DNA of 64,000 bases, taken from positions 2,103,501-2,167,500 of the forward strand of contig CP099863.1 in assembly GCA_024134725.1 (NCBI GenBank), in the 5' to 3' direction. Position numbers and translations under genes: made by a program. The notes under the pieces are model-generated. The model did no database searches. It was given only the letters and a program-made list of their open reading frames with translations, and was not told the origin of the DNA. Every line of letters begins with the position of its first letter. The first letter of the stretch is position 1. This DNA comes from Bacillus sp. 1780r2a1 (lineage in GTDB: Bacteria > Bacillota > Bacilli > Bacillales > Bacillaceae_H). Shown in pieces: positions 17,719 to 26,902 of this stretch.

Positions 17719-20073
17719 TTAGTGAATGCTATTAGATAACAATCTGAACAAATGATCCGTATGATTTCTAAACCCTGCCTCAATACCAATCAGCGTCACA
17801 GGTTTTTCTTTCTCATGTATAATTACCGCCTGTCCTTTTGCATTGTTTCTATCCTTCCAATGTCCTGCTACAAAGAAGTCGTCGCTGTTAGCAAAAGTTG
17901 CAGCTACGTTCATATTGTCTGTGTTCGTGTACCAGACAGGACTGTATACGAAACCGATATCCTCTTGTTTATAGCCTGCTGTTAACGGTGAATTTTTATA
18001 TTCAACGTTTACAATTCCATTGCTGCTTGAAAAGCCTCTGTTTACTTCAACATCTGTAAGTCCAGCTGCTTTCGCAATTTGAGATCCTCCAGCGCCTACT
18101 GCAATGAACTTACCTTTTCCTTGCACAAATTGATTCAATTTTTCATAAAACGCCTTTACTTCTTCTTCACTTGTTAGAGCAAACTCCTTGTTCGCTTCGC
18201 TTTGTTTATAAGACACGAGGCTTGCTGAACCACTATAAACAAAAGCATCGTAAGCACCTAACCCCTGATTTGCTACTTCTCTTGGATGTACTTCAGTCAC
18301 ATCAAACCCTAAACGCTCTAACGCTAGCTTTGTTCCAGCATGAGATTGAACTTTCCCTAATCCACCATCTTTTAGAATCGCAACCTTTTTCTTTTTAAGA
18401 GCAACAGCTTCATTTGGTATCTTTCCAGACTTTACAGATAATCCAGTTTTCTGAACCTCTCTTTGAATTTGCTCTCTATTTGCATTGGCATAGAAATTCC
18501 CTTTCGTATCTTTCTTAATGGAAACTCCTTGTTTTAAAAGTGCATTAACAAGAGAAACAGCTTCGACAGAAGTATTTGGGATAACGTATGGACCAGATCC
18601 GGTTACTTTCCCCGCATGAACTACCTTTTTCACTTGGGTTGATTTCACTTTAAGCTCTTCATGTGATTGGATTGCGTCGAAACCCCATAACTCAGGAAGA
18701 TTCCAGGCAGAAATGTCATACATAGCATCAATATCATTCGTGATGTCTTCACCATCCCACAGAAAAACGTTTGCTAAACCAGCTTTCGCTTGGTCCATAT
18801 CTACTATATACGTTCCCTTTTCATAGCGGTTTCCATCCAAGGTAAAGGACTGATTACTTTTTTCCACCTTCACATCGTTGTCTACTAAATGCTGAACAGC
18901 CTTTAACACTACTGAATTATCTTCTTTGTTTTCTGGTATCACATAAGCTTCGGGATAGAAATGTTCTTCATTATTTGGATGTTCCCCTTTGGCCCCCCGA
19001 ACAAAAACTTCAATCTGGTCACTAAGCATGCCCTGTTTATTTTGAAGAGCAAACTTCAATGCGCCTGAAACAGCATCGACTTGCCACTTCACACCATCCC
19101 AATCGTTTGTTGGTGCTTCAAGTGTATATCCATAGCCCCCATGCAGCATTGCATAAGCAGGTGTGTAAATCGGCGGATACACGTCCCATCCGGAGGCTGA
19201 ATCTCTTAATGGAATATGTGTCCCTTCCATCGTTTGATAGAGTTCAGATTCATAGTTTTCTCTTTCACTTACTAGTTCTGATTCCATCGCTTCCGCTTGT
19301 TTGTTCATCCATTTATATAACAGATCATATTCATAATTCGGGTTATGAGGAGGTGTTCCTGGAAGAATGAGGCCAGGATGTTTAGCAGCTCCCCTCTGTT
19401 TCACGTATCCATGAAGATCTAAGAGAAGTAACGGGTTATAATCTACAATTTGTTTAACCACCGCTTTTGTCTCTAGCTGCGATTGTGTTACAAAATCTCG
19501 ATTTAAATCAACTCCCTCAGCGTTAAACCTTGTTGCATCTATTCTTCCATCTGGATTAGCATTGACATTTATAATTAACGTAAAATTTTTTAAAATCTCC
19601 TTCGTTTCCTTGTCGTTTTCATAACCAAAACGTTCAATCAGGTTGATAACCGCATCCGTGCCTACGAACTCTGTACCGTGTATAGATGCATGAATTAATA
19701 TGGGTGCTTTTACATCAGGATTCTCTTTCAAATATTGCTGAGCTTTTACAGGGTTATCAGTCATTAGTTTACGGAGCGTTTTATATTTCTCAGCGGAACT
19801 CTTAGACTCTGAATCTTCTATCGTAACGGTATATAAGTCTTTGCCAGTAGATGACTTACCTGTAATACTTAGATTAACTCTGCTGCTTGTCTTTGCATAG
19901 TTAGTCAGTTTTTGTTTAAGTGCGTCATACGTTATGTAGTCGTATTTTTCTGTGTTGAACAGGCTATGTTTTCTTTCGCCTGACTTATTACTTTCTGCAA
20001 GTACATCAGCCGCTGGAAGTGCTCCAGTAAATAAAGAGAGACTTAGTAATGTTGATATAATTGGTCGTTTCAT
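17719..20073 (-). CDS. Secreted M14 zinc carboxypeptidase, SAM-riboswitch controlled
   Basis: The roughly 784-residue precursor has a signal peptide ending near DVLAES. The M14 domain carries the zinc motif HGTE (H132, E135), the third ligand H221 in DLHGY and the catalytic Glu E319 in YTLEAPTND. R183-region RFNAEGVDLNRDF matches the substrate-binding RD segment. The long C-terminal half (from about residue 370) has a glutamine-amidotransferase-like layout (VAILKDGGLG, YDAFVYSGSA) seen in large secreted M14 peptidases. It should trim C-terminal residues from extracellular peptides. ATG at 20073 follows AAGGAG at 7 bases; ATG at 20079 is too close. The leader contains a complete SAM-I riboswitch, implying induction when methionine/SAM is low. 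Confidence 0.9.
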   Translation of the reverse strand: MKRPIISTLLSLSLFTGALPAADVLAESNKSGERKHSLFNTEKYDYITYDALKQKLTNYAKTSSRVNLSITGKSSTGKDLYTVTIEDSESKSSAEKYKTLRKLMTDNPVKAQQYLKENPDVKAPILIHASIHGTEFVGTDAVINLIERFGYENDKETKEILKNFTLIINVNANPDGRIDATRFNAEGVDLNRDFVTQSQLETKAVVKQIVDYNPLLLLDLHGYVKQRGAAKHPGLILPGTPPHNPNYEYDLLYKWMNKQAEAMESELVSERENYESELYQTMEGTHIPLRDSASGWDVYPPIYTPAYAMLHGGYGYTLEAPTNDWDGVKWQVDAVSGALKFALQNKQGMLSDQIEVFVRGAKGEHPNNEEHFYPEAYVIPENKEDNSVVLKAVQHLVDNDVKVEKSNQSFTLDGNRYEKGTYIVDMDQAKAGLANVFLWDGEDITNDIDAMYDISAWNLPELWGFDAIQSHEELKVKSTQVKKVVHAGKVTGSGPYVIPNTSVEAVSLVNALLKQGVSIKKDTKGNFYANANREQIQREVQKTGLSVKSGKIPNEAVALKKKKVAILKDGGLGKVQSHAGTKLALERLGFDVTEVHPREVANQGLGAYDAFVYSGSASLVSYKQSEANKEFALTSEEEVKAFYEKLNQFVQGKGKFIAVGAGGSQIAKAAGLTDVEVNRGFSSSNGIVNVEYKNSPLTAGYKQEDIGFVYSPVWYTNTDNMNVAATFANSDDFFVAGHWKDRNNAKGQAVIIHEKEKPVTLIGIEAGFRNHTDHLFRLLSNSIH

Positions 20074-20140
20074 TTTCATTCTCCTTCAGTATTTTGTTTT
20101 TATACAATGGCTTTGTCTTTAGAAATCCTCCTTTCTCCAT

Positions 20141-20175
20141 ACAAAAAAGCCCCTTTCCTAAGAAAGAGGCTTTGT
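20141..20175 (-). terminator. Expression-platform terminator of SAM riboswitch
   Basis: On the minus strand AAAGCCTCTTTC pairs with GAAAGGGGCTTTTTT, ending in a T-run, 68 bases before the peptidase start. The 5' arm CCTCTTTCTT can alternatively pair with AAGGAAGAGG at the 3' side of aptamer stem P1, giving an antiterminator. Confidence 0.88.
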
Positions 20176-20195
20176 ATCATAAAGACAATATTCCT

Positions 20196-20308
20196 CTTCC
20201 TTATCTCCCAGCTCTAAAAGCTGCAAGAATTAGCACCGTATCGAATCAATGTCGACCGGTTGCCGGGTTTCATCGGGCTTGTCCCTCCACCTGCTCTTGA
20301 TAAAGAAG
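20196..20308 (-). promoter_or_regulatory. SAM-I (S-box) riboswitch aptamer
   Basis: The minus strand reads the canonical S-box landmarks in order: TTTATCAAGAG, AGGTGGAGGGAC, GCCCGATGAAACCCGGCAACC, GGTGCTAATTCTTGC and GAGATAAG. P1 forms a 10-base pairing of CTTCTTTATC (20299-20308) with GATAAGGAAG (20196-20205). The aptamer binds S-adenosylmethionine and, with the terminator below it, should stop transcription when SAM is plentiful. The only gene downstream is the secreted M14 peptidase. Confidence 0.95.
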
Positions 20309-20330
20309 TAAATCTATGAAATTAATGTAA

Positions 20331-20358
20331 ATTATATCCTAATCACACTTAGAGTCAA
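20331..20358 (-). promoter_or_regulatory. Sigma-A promoter for riboswitch transcript
   Basis: TTGACT (20353-20358), a 16-base spacer and TATAAT (20331-20336) lie 23 bases upstream of the S-box aptamer on the minus strand. Confidence 0.75.
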
Positions 20359-20663
20359 TACACAAAAAGGAAAATGATACTTTTTGATTATATGTGCTAA
20401 ATACAGTAGTTCTTATTTCGTGGAAATCACAATGATAAAAAGATTAAAACGTAAGCTACAACTGACCTGTTTTCCATAAACATTCCAGCTTGTATTTATA
20501 TTCACAATCTAGATAATAACATTTATAGATAAATAAAGTTATTTAATTTATATAAGGTCTCCTATAGGAACCAAGCACTTAGACAAGCCTTTGAAATAGA
20601 AGGGATTGTTTAAGTGTTAAATTTATTGTTTATACATCTTTCTATACATCGTTGATTTATCCA
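20359..20663. other. Intergenic region, nothing recognised
   Basis: About 300 AT-rich bases between the S-box promoter and a small hypothetical gene on the same strand. No gene or clear hairpin seen. Confidence 0.4.
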
Positions 20664-20969
20664 CTAGTCTCCTACTATAGATATTTTCTGAATTTCATGA
20701 TTGCTCAATACCCTTATTAATTTGCTCAATGCTGGATGATAATCTCCAGGGATAAATATTTTTATGTTCTCTAAATCCTTTATAAATTTATCAATTTCGC
20801 CTCGATTAAATTCTACATTAGTCAAATAGTAATCTCTAATTTTTCTCAAATACAAATAACTTCCCCAGTTATTATTTGTGTGAAATAGAGCACCATGTAA
20901 TGACTCTTCAATCTCTTTAAAATCAAGATACCGATCTTCTTTACCGTACATCTCCATATCAAGTCCCAT
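20664..20969 (-). CDS. Small hypothetical protein, possible immunity-type
   Basis: A 101-residue acidic/charged soluble protein (GLDMEMYGKEDRYLDFKEIE, then WGSYLYLRKIRDYY) preceded by GAGGG at a usable distance from the ATG. I do not recognise the family. It sits next to a truncated toxin-like tail and two other orphan hypotheticals, so a role as an orphan immunity protein is possible but only by context. Confidence 0.55.
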   Translation of the reverse strand: MGLDMEMYGKEDRYLDFKEIEESLHGALFHTNNNWGSYLYLRKIRDYYLTNVEFNRGEIDKFIKDLENIKIFIPGDYHPALSKLIRVLSNHEIQKISIVGD

Positions 20970-21011
20970 ATGCTTCCCTCGCTCTCTAATTAATTTATCT
21001 AACTAAAGTAA

Positions 21012-21230
21012 TTATATCCCTTTATAGATAAGTATCCTCTAATTAAATTTAATTTTAATAATGATATAAAAAAATTAGTTGATACGATTGTTAGTAAAAA
21101 ATCTCGAGTTATGGAAACAGACCTTAAATCAAAAGTTCAAGAAGCAATAGTAATTTATAAAGTAAATGGTGTAAACTATAAACTTATAATCAAAAAGGAT
21201 TATATTGCAAGCTTATATCCGGTTAAGTAG
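21012..21230 (+). pseudogene. Truncated toxin-like C-terminal fragment
   Basis: One plus-strand frame reads 72 codons (PLIKFNFNNDIKKLVDTIVS to KVNGVNYKLIIKKDYIASLYPVK, then TAG) with no start codon near its 5' end. The final part resembles C-terminal ends of secreted polymorphic or nuclease toxins. The next gene begins 14 bases later with its own AAAGGCGG site, the usual toxin-immunity spacing. I infer a toxin gene whose 5' part has been lost. Confidence 0.5.
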
Positions 21231-21244
21231 AAAGGCGGAACAAT

Positions 21245-21880
21245 ATGAATATTAAATTCACTGTTTATATCTCAAATATAAAGCATGGTTCTTCTCATTT
21301 ATTAACAAACGATTCTATTAATGAATTAGATTCTATTTTTGTAACTTCAGAGAAAATGCGATATATACCAATTACTCATTCAGAGGCTGTTAAAGCAGCT
21401 GTTAAAACAGCTGAGGAGCAAGAAGCTCCTGCTTTATATATTCCGGGGTATGTACAATTAACTATCGATAATAATGAAATTTTTACTGAAGATGATTGGA
21501 CCACTGATATACTTATGACTTGGAAAGGTTTCTCTTTACTTTTAGATCGTGAATATTTTGATAGTTTTAGCAAAAAAGATGAGATAAATATTACATTACT
21601 TGATAATCAAACAGAATGTATGATTACTAACTTAGGTAAGGATATTCAATTAAAAATAGCTAGATTTTTAATACCTGAAATTGAAGATACAACGATTGAT
21701 ATTAATACAATAGAAAATACAATTTTTGAATCACCATTGATTCCTAAAGAAGTATTTCTTAATGCAATTAAAGAAGAATTAGAGAATGTTTTTATATTTT
21801 TACAAAGTAATGAACTTTTTAAAGAAGATAGCTCTTACGAAACTATTTTAGAAATATATGATGATATATCTAAAAAATAA
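21245..21880 (+). CDS. Hypothetical protein, candidate immunity protein
   Basis: A 211-residue acidic soluble protein with no signal peptide, beginning MNIKFTVYISNIKHGSSH. It starts 14 bases after the truncated toxin-like fragment, with ribosome binding site AAAGGCGG, so it was probably co-transcribed with that gene. Low GC and many Asn, Ile, Asp and Glu residues fit immunity proteins of polymorphic toxin systems, but I do not recognise the family. Confidence 0.6.
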   Translation: MNIKFTVYISNIKHGSSHLLTNDSINELDSIFVTSEKMRYIPITHSEAVKAAVKTAEEQEAPALYIPGYVQLTIDNNEIFTEDDWTTDILMTWKGFSLLLDREYFDSFSKKDEINITLLDNQTECMITNLGKDIQLKIARFLIPEIEDTTIDINTIENTIFESPLIPKEVFLNAIKEELENVFIFLQSNELFKEDSSYETILEIYDDISKK

Positions 21881-21990
21881 GTTGTTAATTAGACAGAATT
21901 AAGATTCAGTTTATTTTTGACAACTATTTAATTACCATAAAACGTGTTATCGGAAATAATCTTGTAGTAAGAGAAGCTTATTTCATAAGG

Positions 21991-22464
21991 TCAATCCCAA
22001 AAGTTGAACATAACTTCCCCAACCGTTTTTGGTTTCCAATAAAAGATTTGCTCTAACTCACTGCTGTTCAACTTATTTTTATTTTCTAGGCTTACTTCTC
22101 CTTTGCTTTTTCTTATATCTAAAGGTTCATTAAGTTCTTCTTTACTTAAAACTTTATAGAATGGCATAAAATCCTTTGATAAGACAAGATCATCAATAAA
22201 ATTAATATGTTGAAATTCAAAAGTAGAAGCAAAAGCTAAAAAAGGATAATGTGCATTGAGTAACACATAGATCTCTCGGTTAAAAATATCTACTTTTAAC
22301 TTTAAAAAATTAGTTGCTAAATTTGCTTCATCAGTCTTTAATATTTTTCCATGATTTTTTCTAACCAAATTGAAGCATATATTTTTAAAATGGTTCTCAT
22401 CTATGTCATTCGGTTTATTATCTATTGAACTATAAAAACCCGTTACTCCATTAGGAAGATTCAT
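21991..22464 (-). CDS. Hypothetical protein
   Basis: The likely 157-residue product starts at ATG 22464 (MNLPNGVTGFY), 11 bases after AAAGGAG; a longer reading to 22539 lacks a good site. It looks soluble (KNICFNLVRKNHGKILKTDE, EVMFNFWD at the C terminus). I do not recognise the family. Its position beside the toxin-like tail suggests it belongs to the same accessory block. Confidence 0.6.
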   Translation of the reverse strand: MNLPNGVTGFYSSIDNKPNDIDENHFKNICFNLVRKNHGKILKTDEANLATNFLKLKVDIFNREIYVLLNAHYPFLAFASTFEFQHINFIDDLVLSKDFMPFYKVLSKEELNEPLDIRKSKGEVSLENKNKLNSSELEQIFYWKPKTVGEVMFNFWD

Positions 22465-22586
22465 TAAGTGAATAACTCCTTTCAAAATGCTTAGATACAT
22501 ATATTTTATATGTATAAAGGGTTCAATTCTAGTTAACATAATCCAGATTATCAGTAGTAATAAGCTGGATTGTTAGTTCTACAAGA

Positions 22587-23363
22587 TTATGTAAATTTAA
22601 ACCCAATTCCACCATCTACAATAATGTTTTGACCCGTAACAAAAGATGCATCATCAGAAAGTAACCATTTCACTGCTTTTGCTGCTTCGTATGGATCACC
22701 AATTCTCCCTAAGGCATTTAAGCTTTTATATGATTCATCTAGTTTTACCTTTTCTTTTGGAGACAAAGTTGAAAATTTTTCTTCTAGCATAGATGTACGA
22801 AATGCACCTGGACAAAGAGAATTAATTCTTATATTTTGATGGCCATATTCTTGAGCAACTGATTTCGTTAATGCAATAACACCACTTTTTCCAGCAGCAT
22901 AAACGCCAGTTCCTGCCGAACATCAGAGAGCATCCATTGAGGATGTATTCACGATGGCACCATTATTTTGCTTTGTCATTACTTGTAGCTGATACTTCAT
23001 ACAAAGCCATACACTCTTTAAGGTAACATTAATTAAATGATCAAAGTCTTCTTCCTTAAACTGATGGGTAGCAGCAGATGAAGCCTCTGTATTAGCTGCA
23101 TTATTAAAGCCAATATCTATCTTACCAAATGTAGAATATGTTTGACTAACAAGATTCTTGACATCCTCACTAATCGTAACATCAGTTTTAATAAAAATAG
23201 AATTAGGTGACCACTTTTTTATTATAGAAAGGGCTTCTTCTCCTCTTTCAGCACTTCGAGAGGCTAGGACGACACGCATGCCCTCTTTTGCTAATAATTC
23301 GGCTGTAGCTAAACCAATCCCCGAAGTCCCCCCTGTAATGATCCCTACCTTTTCTTCAAACAT
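22587..23363 (-). pseudogene. SDR-family dehydrogenase broken by one stop codon
   Basis: From ATG 23363 (after AAAGGGGAG) the frame encodes an SDR: cofactor motif GGTSGIG, NNAA, and SS of the catalytic region. It then meets an in-frame TGA at 22923-22925. After the TGA the same frame continues as CSAGTGVYAAGKSG, carrying the YxxxK pair, to the typical IIVDGGIGFKF end at 22587. So a single nonsense change, not a frameshift, breaks a gene of about 259 codons. Everything else is conserved, so the loss looks recent; a sequencing error is possible. Confidence 0.85.
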
Positions 23364-23498
23364 ATATTTCTCCCCTTTTGCATTCAATGAGATCAAAATA
23401 GATTAATTCTATTAAATTTTTGAATACCCTTTAGTGAAATACTACTTTAAGGGGTAGCGTCACATCGCCATCAACCTAATGAAAGCGAACTACAACCT

Positions 23499-23532
23499 AA
23501 AAAGTCGATTCTTGCTAAGGAATCGACTTTTT
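23499..23532. terminator. Terminator after phosphotransferase gene
   Basis: AAAAAGTCGATTC pairs perfectly with GAATCGACTTTTT across an 8-base loop. It lies downstream of the phosphotransferase on the minus strand. Confidence 0.8.
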
Positions 23533-23583
23533 AATTTCACTTATTAAGCTAAACTCCATAGTTAGTCCATCAAAGATTTTCTC

Positions 23584-24381
23584 TTACATCCACTCTCTTC
23601 CGTGTTCGCGAATGAACCGAAGTTCCTCTTGATAATGCTCATAATGTCCTTCGTCAATCATTTTTTGAAAAGCCATATCGCCTTCTTTGGCTTTCCTTTG
23701 CATGGTTTTACATAATGCTTCTACTCGTAGCAATACCATATCTAAAAATCCTTTTTCTATACCCTCTATACCATAGGAATCAAAAAACAATCTAACCCTT
23801 TGTTTGATTCGCTCAGCATCCTTTGATGAATCGTAATAAATGGCTTCGCCTGCTTCCGTATGATACAACCTACTTAAAGGAACGCACGTGTAAAGCGTAT
23901 AGGCGATATCCCAAAGTCTTGGACCAGGACCAGCCAAATCAAAGTCAATCACACCTACTGGTTTTTCATGGTTAAAAATAATGTTATAGATGGCAAAATC
24001 GTTATGGCATATCACCTCGAATGGCTGCGGAGTGTTATCAATGGGTTGCCAATGTTCTTCCATTGGAAAGTCACTCACCGCATCATGATACAGACGGACC
24101 ATGGTTGCGATCTCTTTTAAAGCCTCATCCGACCACATATATTTTTTTAACGGGTAGTTTCCAGCTTCTCCTTCAATAAATGACAAGATCTCTCTGCCTT
24201 TTTCATCAATACCTAGAAACTTTGGCGTATAACGGAAATCTTTTTTCTCCAAATGTTTTAATAATTTATGAATTTTAACACTATCAGGCTTTAAGTCCCG
24301 GCGTACGGTATCTCCTGAACGATATACGTTTGAGACATTCCCTCCTGTTAGCATTTCTTCGTTTTCGTACTGATTCTTCAT
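23584..24381 (-). CDS. APH-family phosphotransferase
   Basis: The 265-residue protein has the aminoglycoside-phosphotransferase/choline-kinase fold. Visible features are an N-terminal nucleotide-binding sheet (GGNVSNVYRSGDTVRRDL), catalytic loop HNDFAIYNIIF (about residue 137) with Asp and Asn in place, and metal-binding IDFDLAGPGPRLWDIAY (about residue 152). It should phosphorylate a hydroxyl group on a small molecule; antibiotic substrates are not implied by sequence alone. The start follows GGGGG. Confidence 0.87.
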   Translation of the reverse strand: MKNQYENEEMLTGGNVSNVYRSGDTVRRDLKPDSVKIHKLLKHLEKKDFRYTPKFLGIDEKGREILSFIEGEAGNYPLKKYMWSDEALKEIATMVRLYHDAVSDFPMEEHWQPIDNTPQPFEVICHNDFAIYNIIFNHEKPVGVIDFDLAGPGPRLWDIAYTLYTCVPLSRLYHTEAGEAIYYDSSKDAERIKQRVRLFFDSYGIEGIEKGFLDMVLLRVEALCKTMQRKAKEGDMAFQKMIDEGHYEHYQEELRFIREHGREWM

Positions 24382-25259
24382 TAAAACTCCCCCTATTTAG
24401 GGACGCTATAATTGTGTCAATAGAGATGTATTTTTGCCCATAAATAAAAACAGATATACAAAGGTATCTGTTTGGCAATGGGAATGTAATTGTCCACACC
24501 ATGAGTCCCTTGAATGATTTTTAGATAGACAAATAAACGCATCCTTAAGAATTAAGGACCGCAGCTGTCTCTATCCAATTACATAATCATTACAAGTTAA
24601 TCCACATAGGTAGTATAGATTCCCCTTTCTTTACATCTCTACATTATATAGTACCAAAGATCATGAACTAAATAAAGGAAATTCCTCGTAGTTTTTTAAT
24701 TATTCTTTCAATAAAATACTCGAAAAGGATGACGTTTTTTTATTGATTTCTTGCTTTCTGAAGAATTACACCTATTCTCACGAGAATTACAACGGTTTCT
24801 ATCTCCAGTAGTGCTACACGACATTGAAACAAGTTGGCTTTGTGCAGCGATCTAGTAAGTACCAAGCCAACGAACTTATTGCCCTTTGTGTATGAAGTAT
24901 GTTGTATAATGAGTTATTTTTATCTTGTACTGGCCCCGCCTACGCCACATACAATGACAGCCACGCGTGCTATCCAACCTAATTTCATTATAAATGAAAG
25001 CGATTACAAATAAAAGTATTTTATTTAAATATTCTGTCTATTAATTTTATTATATCTAACCTTTCTATTAGGAATAACAACAAACATGATGAGCACACTA
25101 CGCAAGACACCGTGAGGCACCACACCAAATTGTCTATTTTAAACAGGGGAACCCCACTGTGCAGGAGCAGTAAGATTTTTCTCCTTTAGGCTGTATATAA
25201 CATTTAGTTTTTGTCAACATAATTAAAATTCTAGGAATAAAATAATTGCTAGGGAGGAT
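24382..25259. other. Intergenic region with insertion-sequence scrap
   Basis: Nearly 880 bases with no intact gene. The only recognisable content is the transposase remnant at 24759-24890. The rest is AT-rich with several T-runs. Confidence 0.5.
24759..24890 (+). pseudogene. IS4/IS231-type transposase N-terminal remnant
   Basis: One frame reads EELHLFSRELQRFLSPVV and a second, shifted frame continues GFVQRSSKYQANELIALCV before a stop. Together these resemble the N terminus of IS231-like IS4-family transposases, which begin with an LFSEELQ...LSP segment followed by FVQRxSKYxAxDL. The switch of frame in the middle and the absence of the DDE domain show a decayed fragment. Confidence 0.6.
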
Positions 25260-25489
25260 ATTTTACATGCGAAAGAATGGCTAAACGAAAAAGGATTGCC
25301 ATTCGCACTTCTTTTGGCTTTGATGAACATCGCCAGCCACTTGTATTACCTAACAATCTTCAAGCGCATGCTGCAATCTATTTTGATGCTCCAGATGGTA
25401 ACTCAATTGAACTAATAACTCCAATTCGACTAGATACAGAAGAAGATTTTGAAGTGATGACATTTGAAGAGTGGTTGAAACGTCAGTAA
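25260..25489 (+). pseudogene. VOC-family (glyoxalase) gene remnant with frameshift
   Basis: The 3' part reads IRTSFGFDEHRQPLVLPNN and then AAIYFDAPDGNSIELITP, a VOC/glyoxalase-superfamily C-terminal half with the conserved DPDGNxIEL-type ending. Upstream the matching sequence HAKEWLNEKGLP is in another frame, so a frameshift lies near 25299-25304. No N-terminal half exists. The ATG at 25277 is therefore an accident inside the frameshifted part. Confidence 0.65.
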
Positions 25490-25493
25490 AAGG

Positions 25494-25538
25494 TAATACC
25501 CTAATCTTTCTCTGCTAAGGAGAAAAATCAGGGTATTA
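25494..25538. terminator. Terminator after VOC remnant
   Basis: AATACCCTAATCTTTCTC pairs with GAGAAAAATCAGGGTATT with two mismatches and a 7-base loop. Confidence 0.7.
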
Positions 25539-25692
25539 TATTCAAGAAAATGTATTACCGTATAACATCTGCATTTTGTCGGCAGGATCCCCTAATAATA
25601 TAAGCCTTATCCCAAAATTGAGCCTCATTATGGAAGAAGTAAAAATTACTATTAATTATTTCATAATGGTTTAGCGTGTAACATGCAATATA

Positions 25693-26262
25693 TTAATTTT
25701 TATTCAAGCGATAGATTAGTTGCACAACACCAGAGGAGAACATTCTTGTATCAACCATTTTTAAATTAAGTCGCTGATTTATGTCGATAAACATTGGTTT
25801 TCCTTCTCCCAAAATAAGAGGATGAACGGATAATCTGAATTCATCAACAAGCTCTAAATTAATAAAAGTTGTTATAAGATTTGCTCCGCCATATAGCCAA
25901 ATGTCTTTACCAGGCTTATTCTTTAATTTATTTACTTCTTCTAAAATATTATCATTTATAAATACTGCTTTATTTTCTGTCCCTTTTAGCGTTTTGGAAA
26001 ATACATACTTTTCTTTACTATGAATGATATTCCACATTTCCTTGTCACTATCAGATTCCCTTGTTTTCGGAGTATATTCCCCCCACTCCACGTAACTTTT
26101 TCTACCATATAAAATAGTATCAATTTGGTTTAAGAAATTAATAAAATCCATCTCAGAATCCATGATACACCAATCAACTTCCCCATTCTTCCCCTCAATA
26201 AATCCATCTAAAGTTACTGCTAAATCTAAAATTATCTTTCTTGGTGCTGTGTTTTGGGACAT
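25693..26262 (-). CDS. Dihydrofolate reductase-like protein (RibD C-terminal domain)
   Basis: The 189-residue protein has the RibD-C/DHFR-like fold: KIILDLAVTLDGFIEGKNGEVDW at the N terminus, DTILYGRKSYVEW, and the NADPH-binding DIWLYGGANLITTFI (about residues 118-132). Close relatives are small reductases of unknown substrate widespread in Bacilli. The ATG follows AGAGAGG. It is monocistronic. Confidence 0.85.
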   Translation of the reverse strand: MSQNTAPRKIILDLAVTLDGFIEGKNGEVDWCIMDSEMDFINFLNQIDTILYGRKSYVEWGEYTPKTRESDSDKEMWNIIHSKEKYVFSKTLKGTENKAVFINDNILEEVNKLKNKPGKDIWLYGGANLITTFINLELVDEFRLSVHPLILGEGKPMFIDINQRLNLKMVDTRMFSSGVVQLIYRLNKN

Positions 26263-26734
26263 AATTTTTCCTCTCTTTTATCTAATGAATATACGATATG
26301 TGTAGTAATGTAACCAAATATTACAGTAATTATTAACAGACACAAAATAGGAGAAAAAGTAATAGTAAATATTATCATCATAAAATTAGACTTTTATGTC
26401 CATTAATTATTGTATAAGTAATTTTTATTCCTACACAGACACCTAGTATAATACTTAATTACGACATATATTGTCATGATTAAGTATCTTTTACATAATT
26501 AATGTAATCACTAAATATGAAATACTGTCATAGCAGTGATTTAAAATTAGCTAGTAATAATAGACAATTGCTTCAAGACAAAACATCCTGGATGGAGTAT
26601 AGAAACGATGATGATAGAAAAAAGCTTCTTAGGGAAAGAAAAAAATAGATTGCTGTATTCTTTCGTTATTTCAACTAAATTACGAAAAATAGCGCTGTAC
26701 AGTAACCACTTACTTACAGTTAATAAAATAATAG
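26263..26734. other. Intergenic region with hairpin
   Basis: About 470 AT-rich bases. The only structure is a 16-base stem with two mismatches (ATACTTAATTACGACA, 26451-26466, with 26472-26487), which could be a terminator or a dyad operator. No gene seen. Confidence 0.45.
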
Positions 26735-26747
26735 AGGGCTGATAATT

Positions 26748-26875
26748 TTTCACCTGCTTTAAACCAAGCAAATGCCTTGCGGATACGTGTTGCAGGCAGA
26801 TTAAGTCCTAGCTTAGCTAACAGCTCTTTGGACCAGGTTCCGGCAGAAAGAACCAAACGCTTACCTTTATAAATA
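26748..26875 (-). pseudogene. Fragment of duplicated amine-oxidase gene
   Basis: The minus strand encodes YKGKRLVLSAGTWSKEL and onward to IRKAFAWF, almost identical to an internal segment (about 28211-28335) of the intact FAD oxidase gene upstream. Identity stops abruptly on both sides. The fragment begins right after the PhzF stop, so it appears to be left over from a duplication of the oxidase gene. Confidence 0.8.
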
Positions 26876-26902
26876 GTATGATTACTATTCATGCGGAAAA
26901 AG

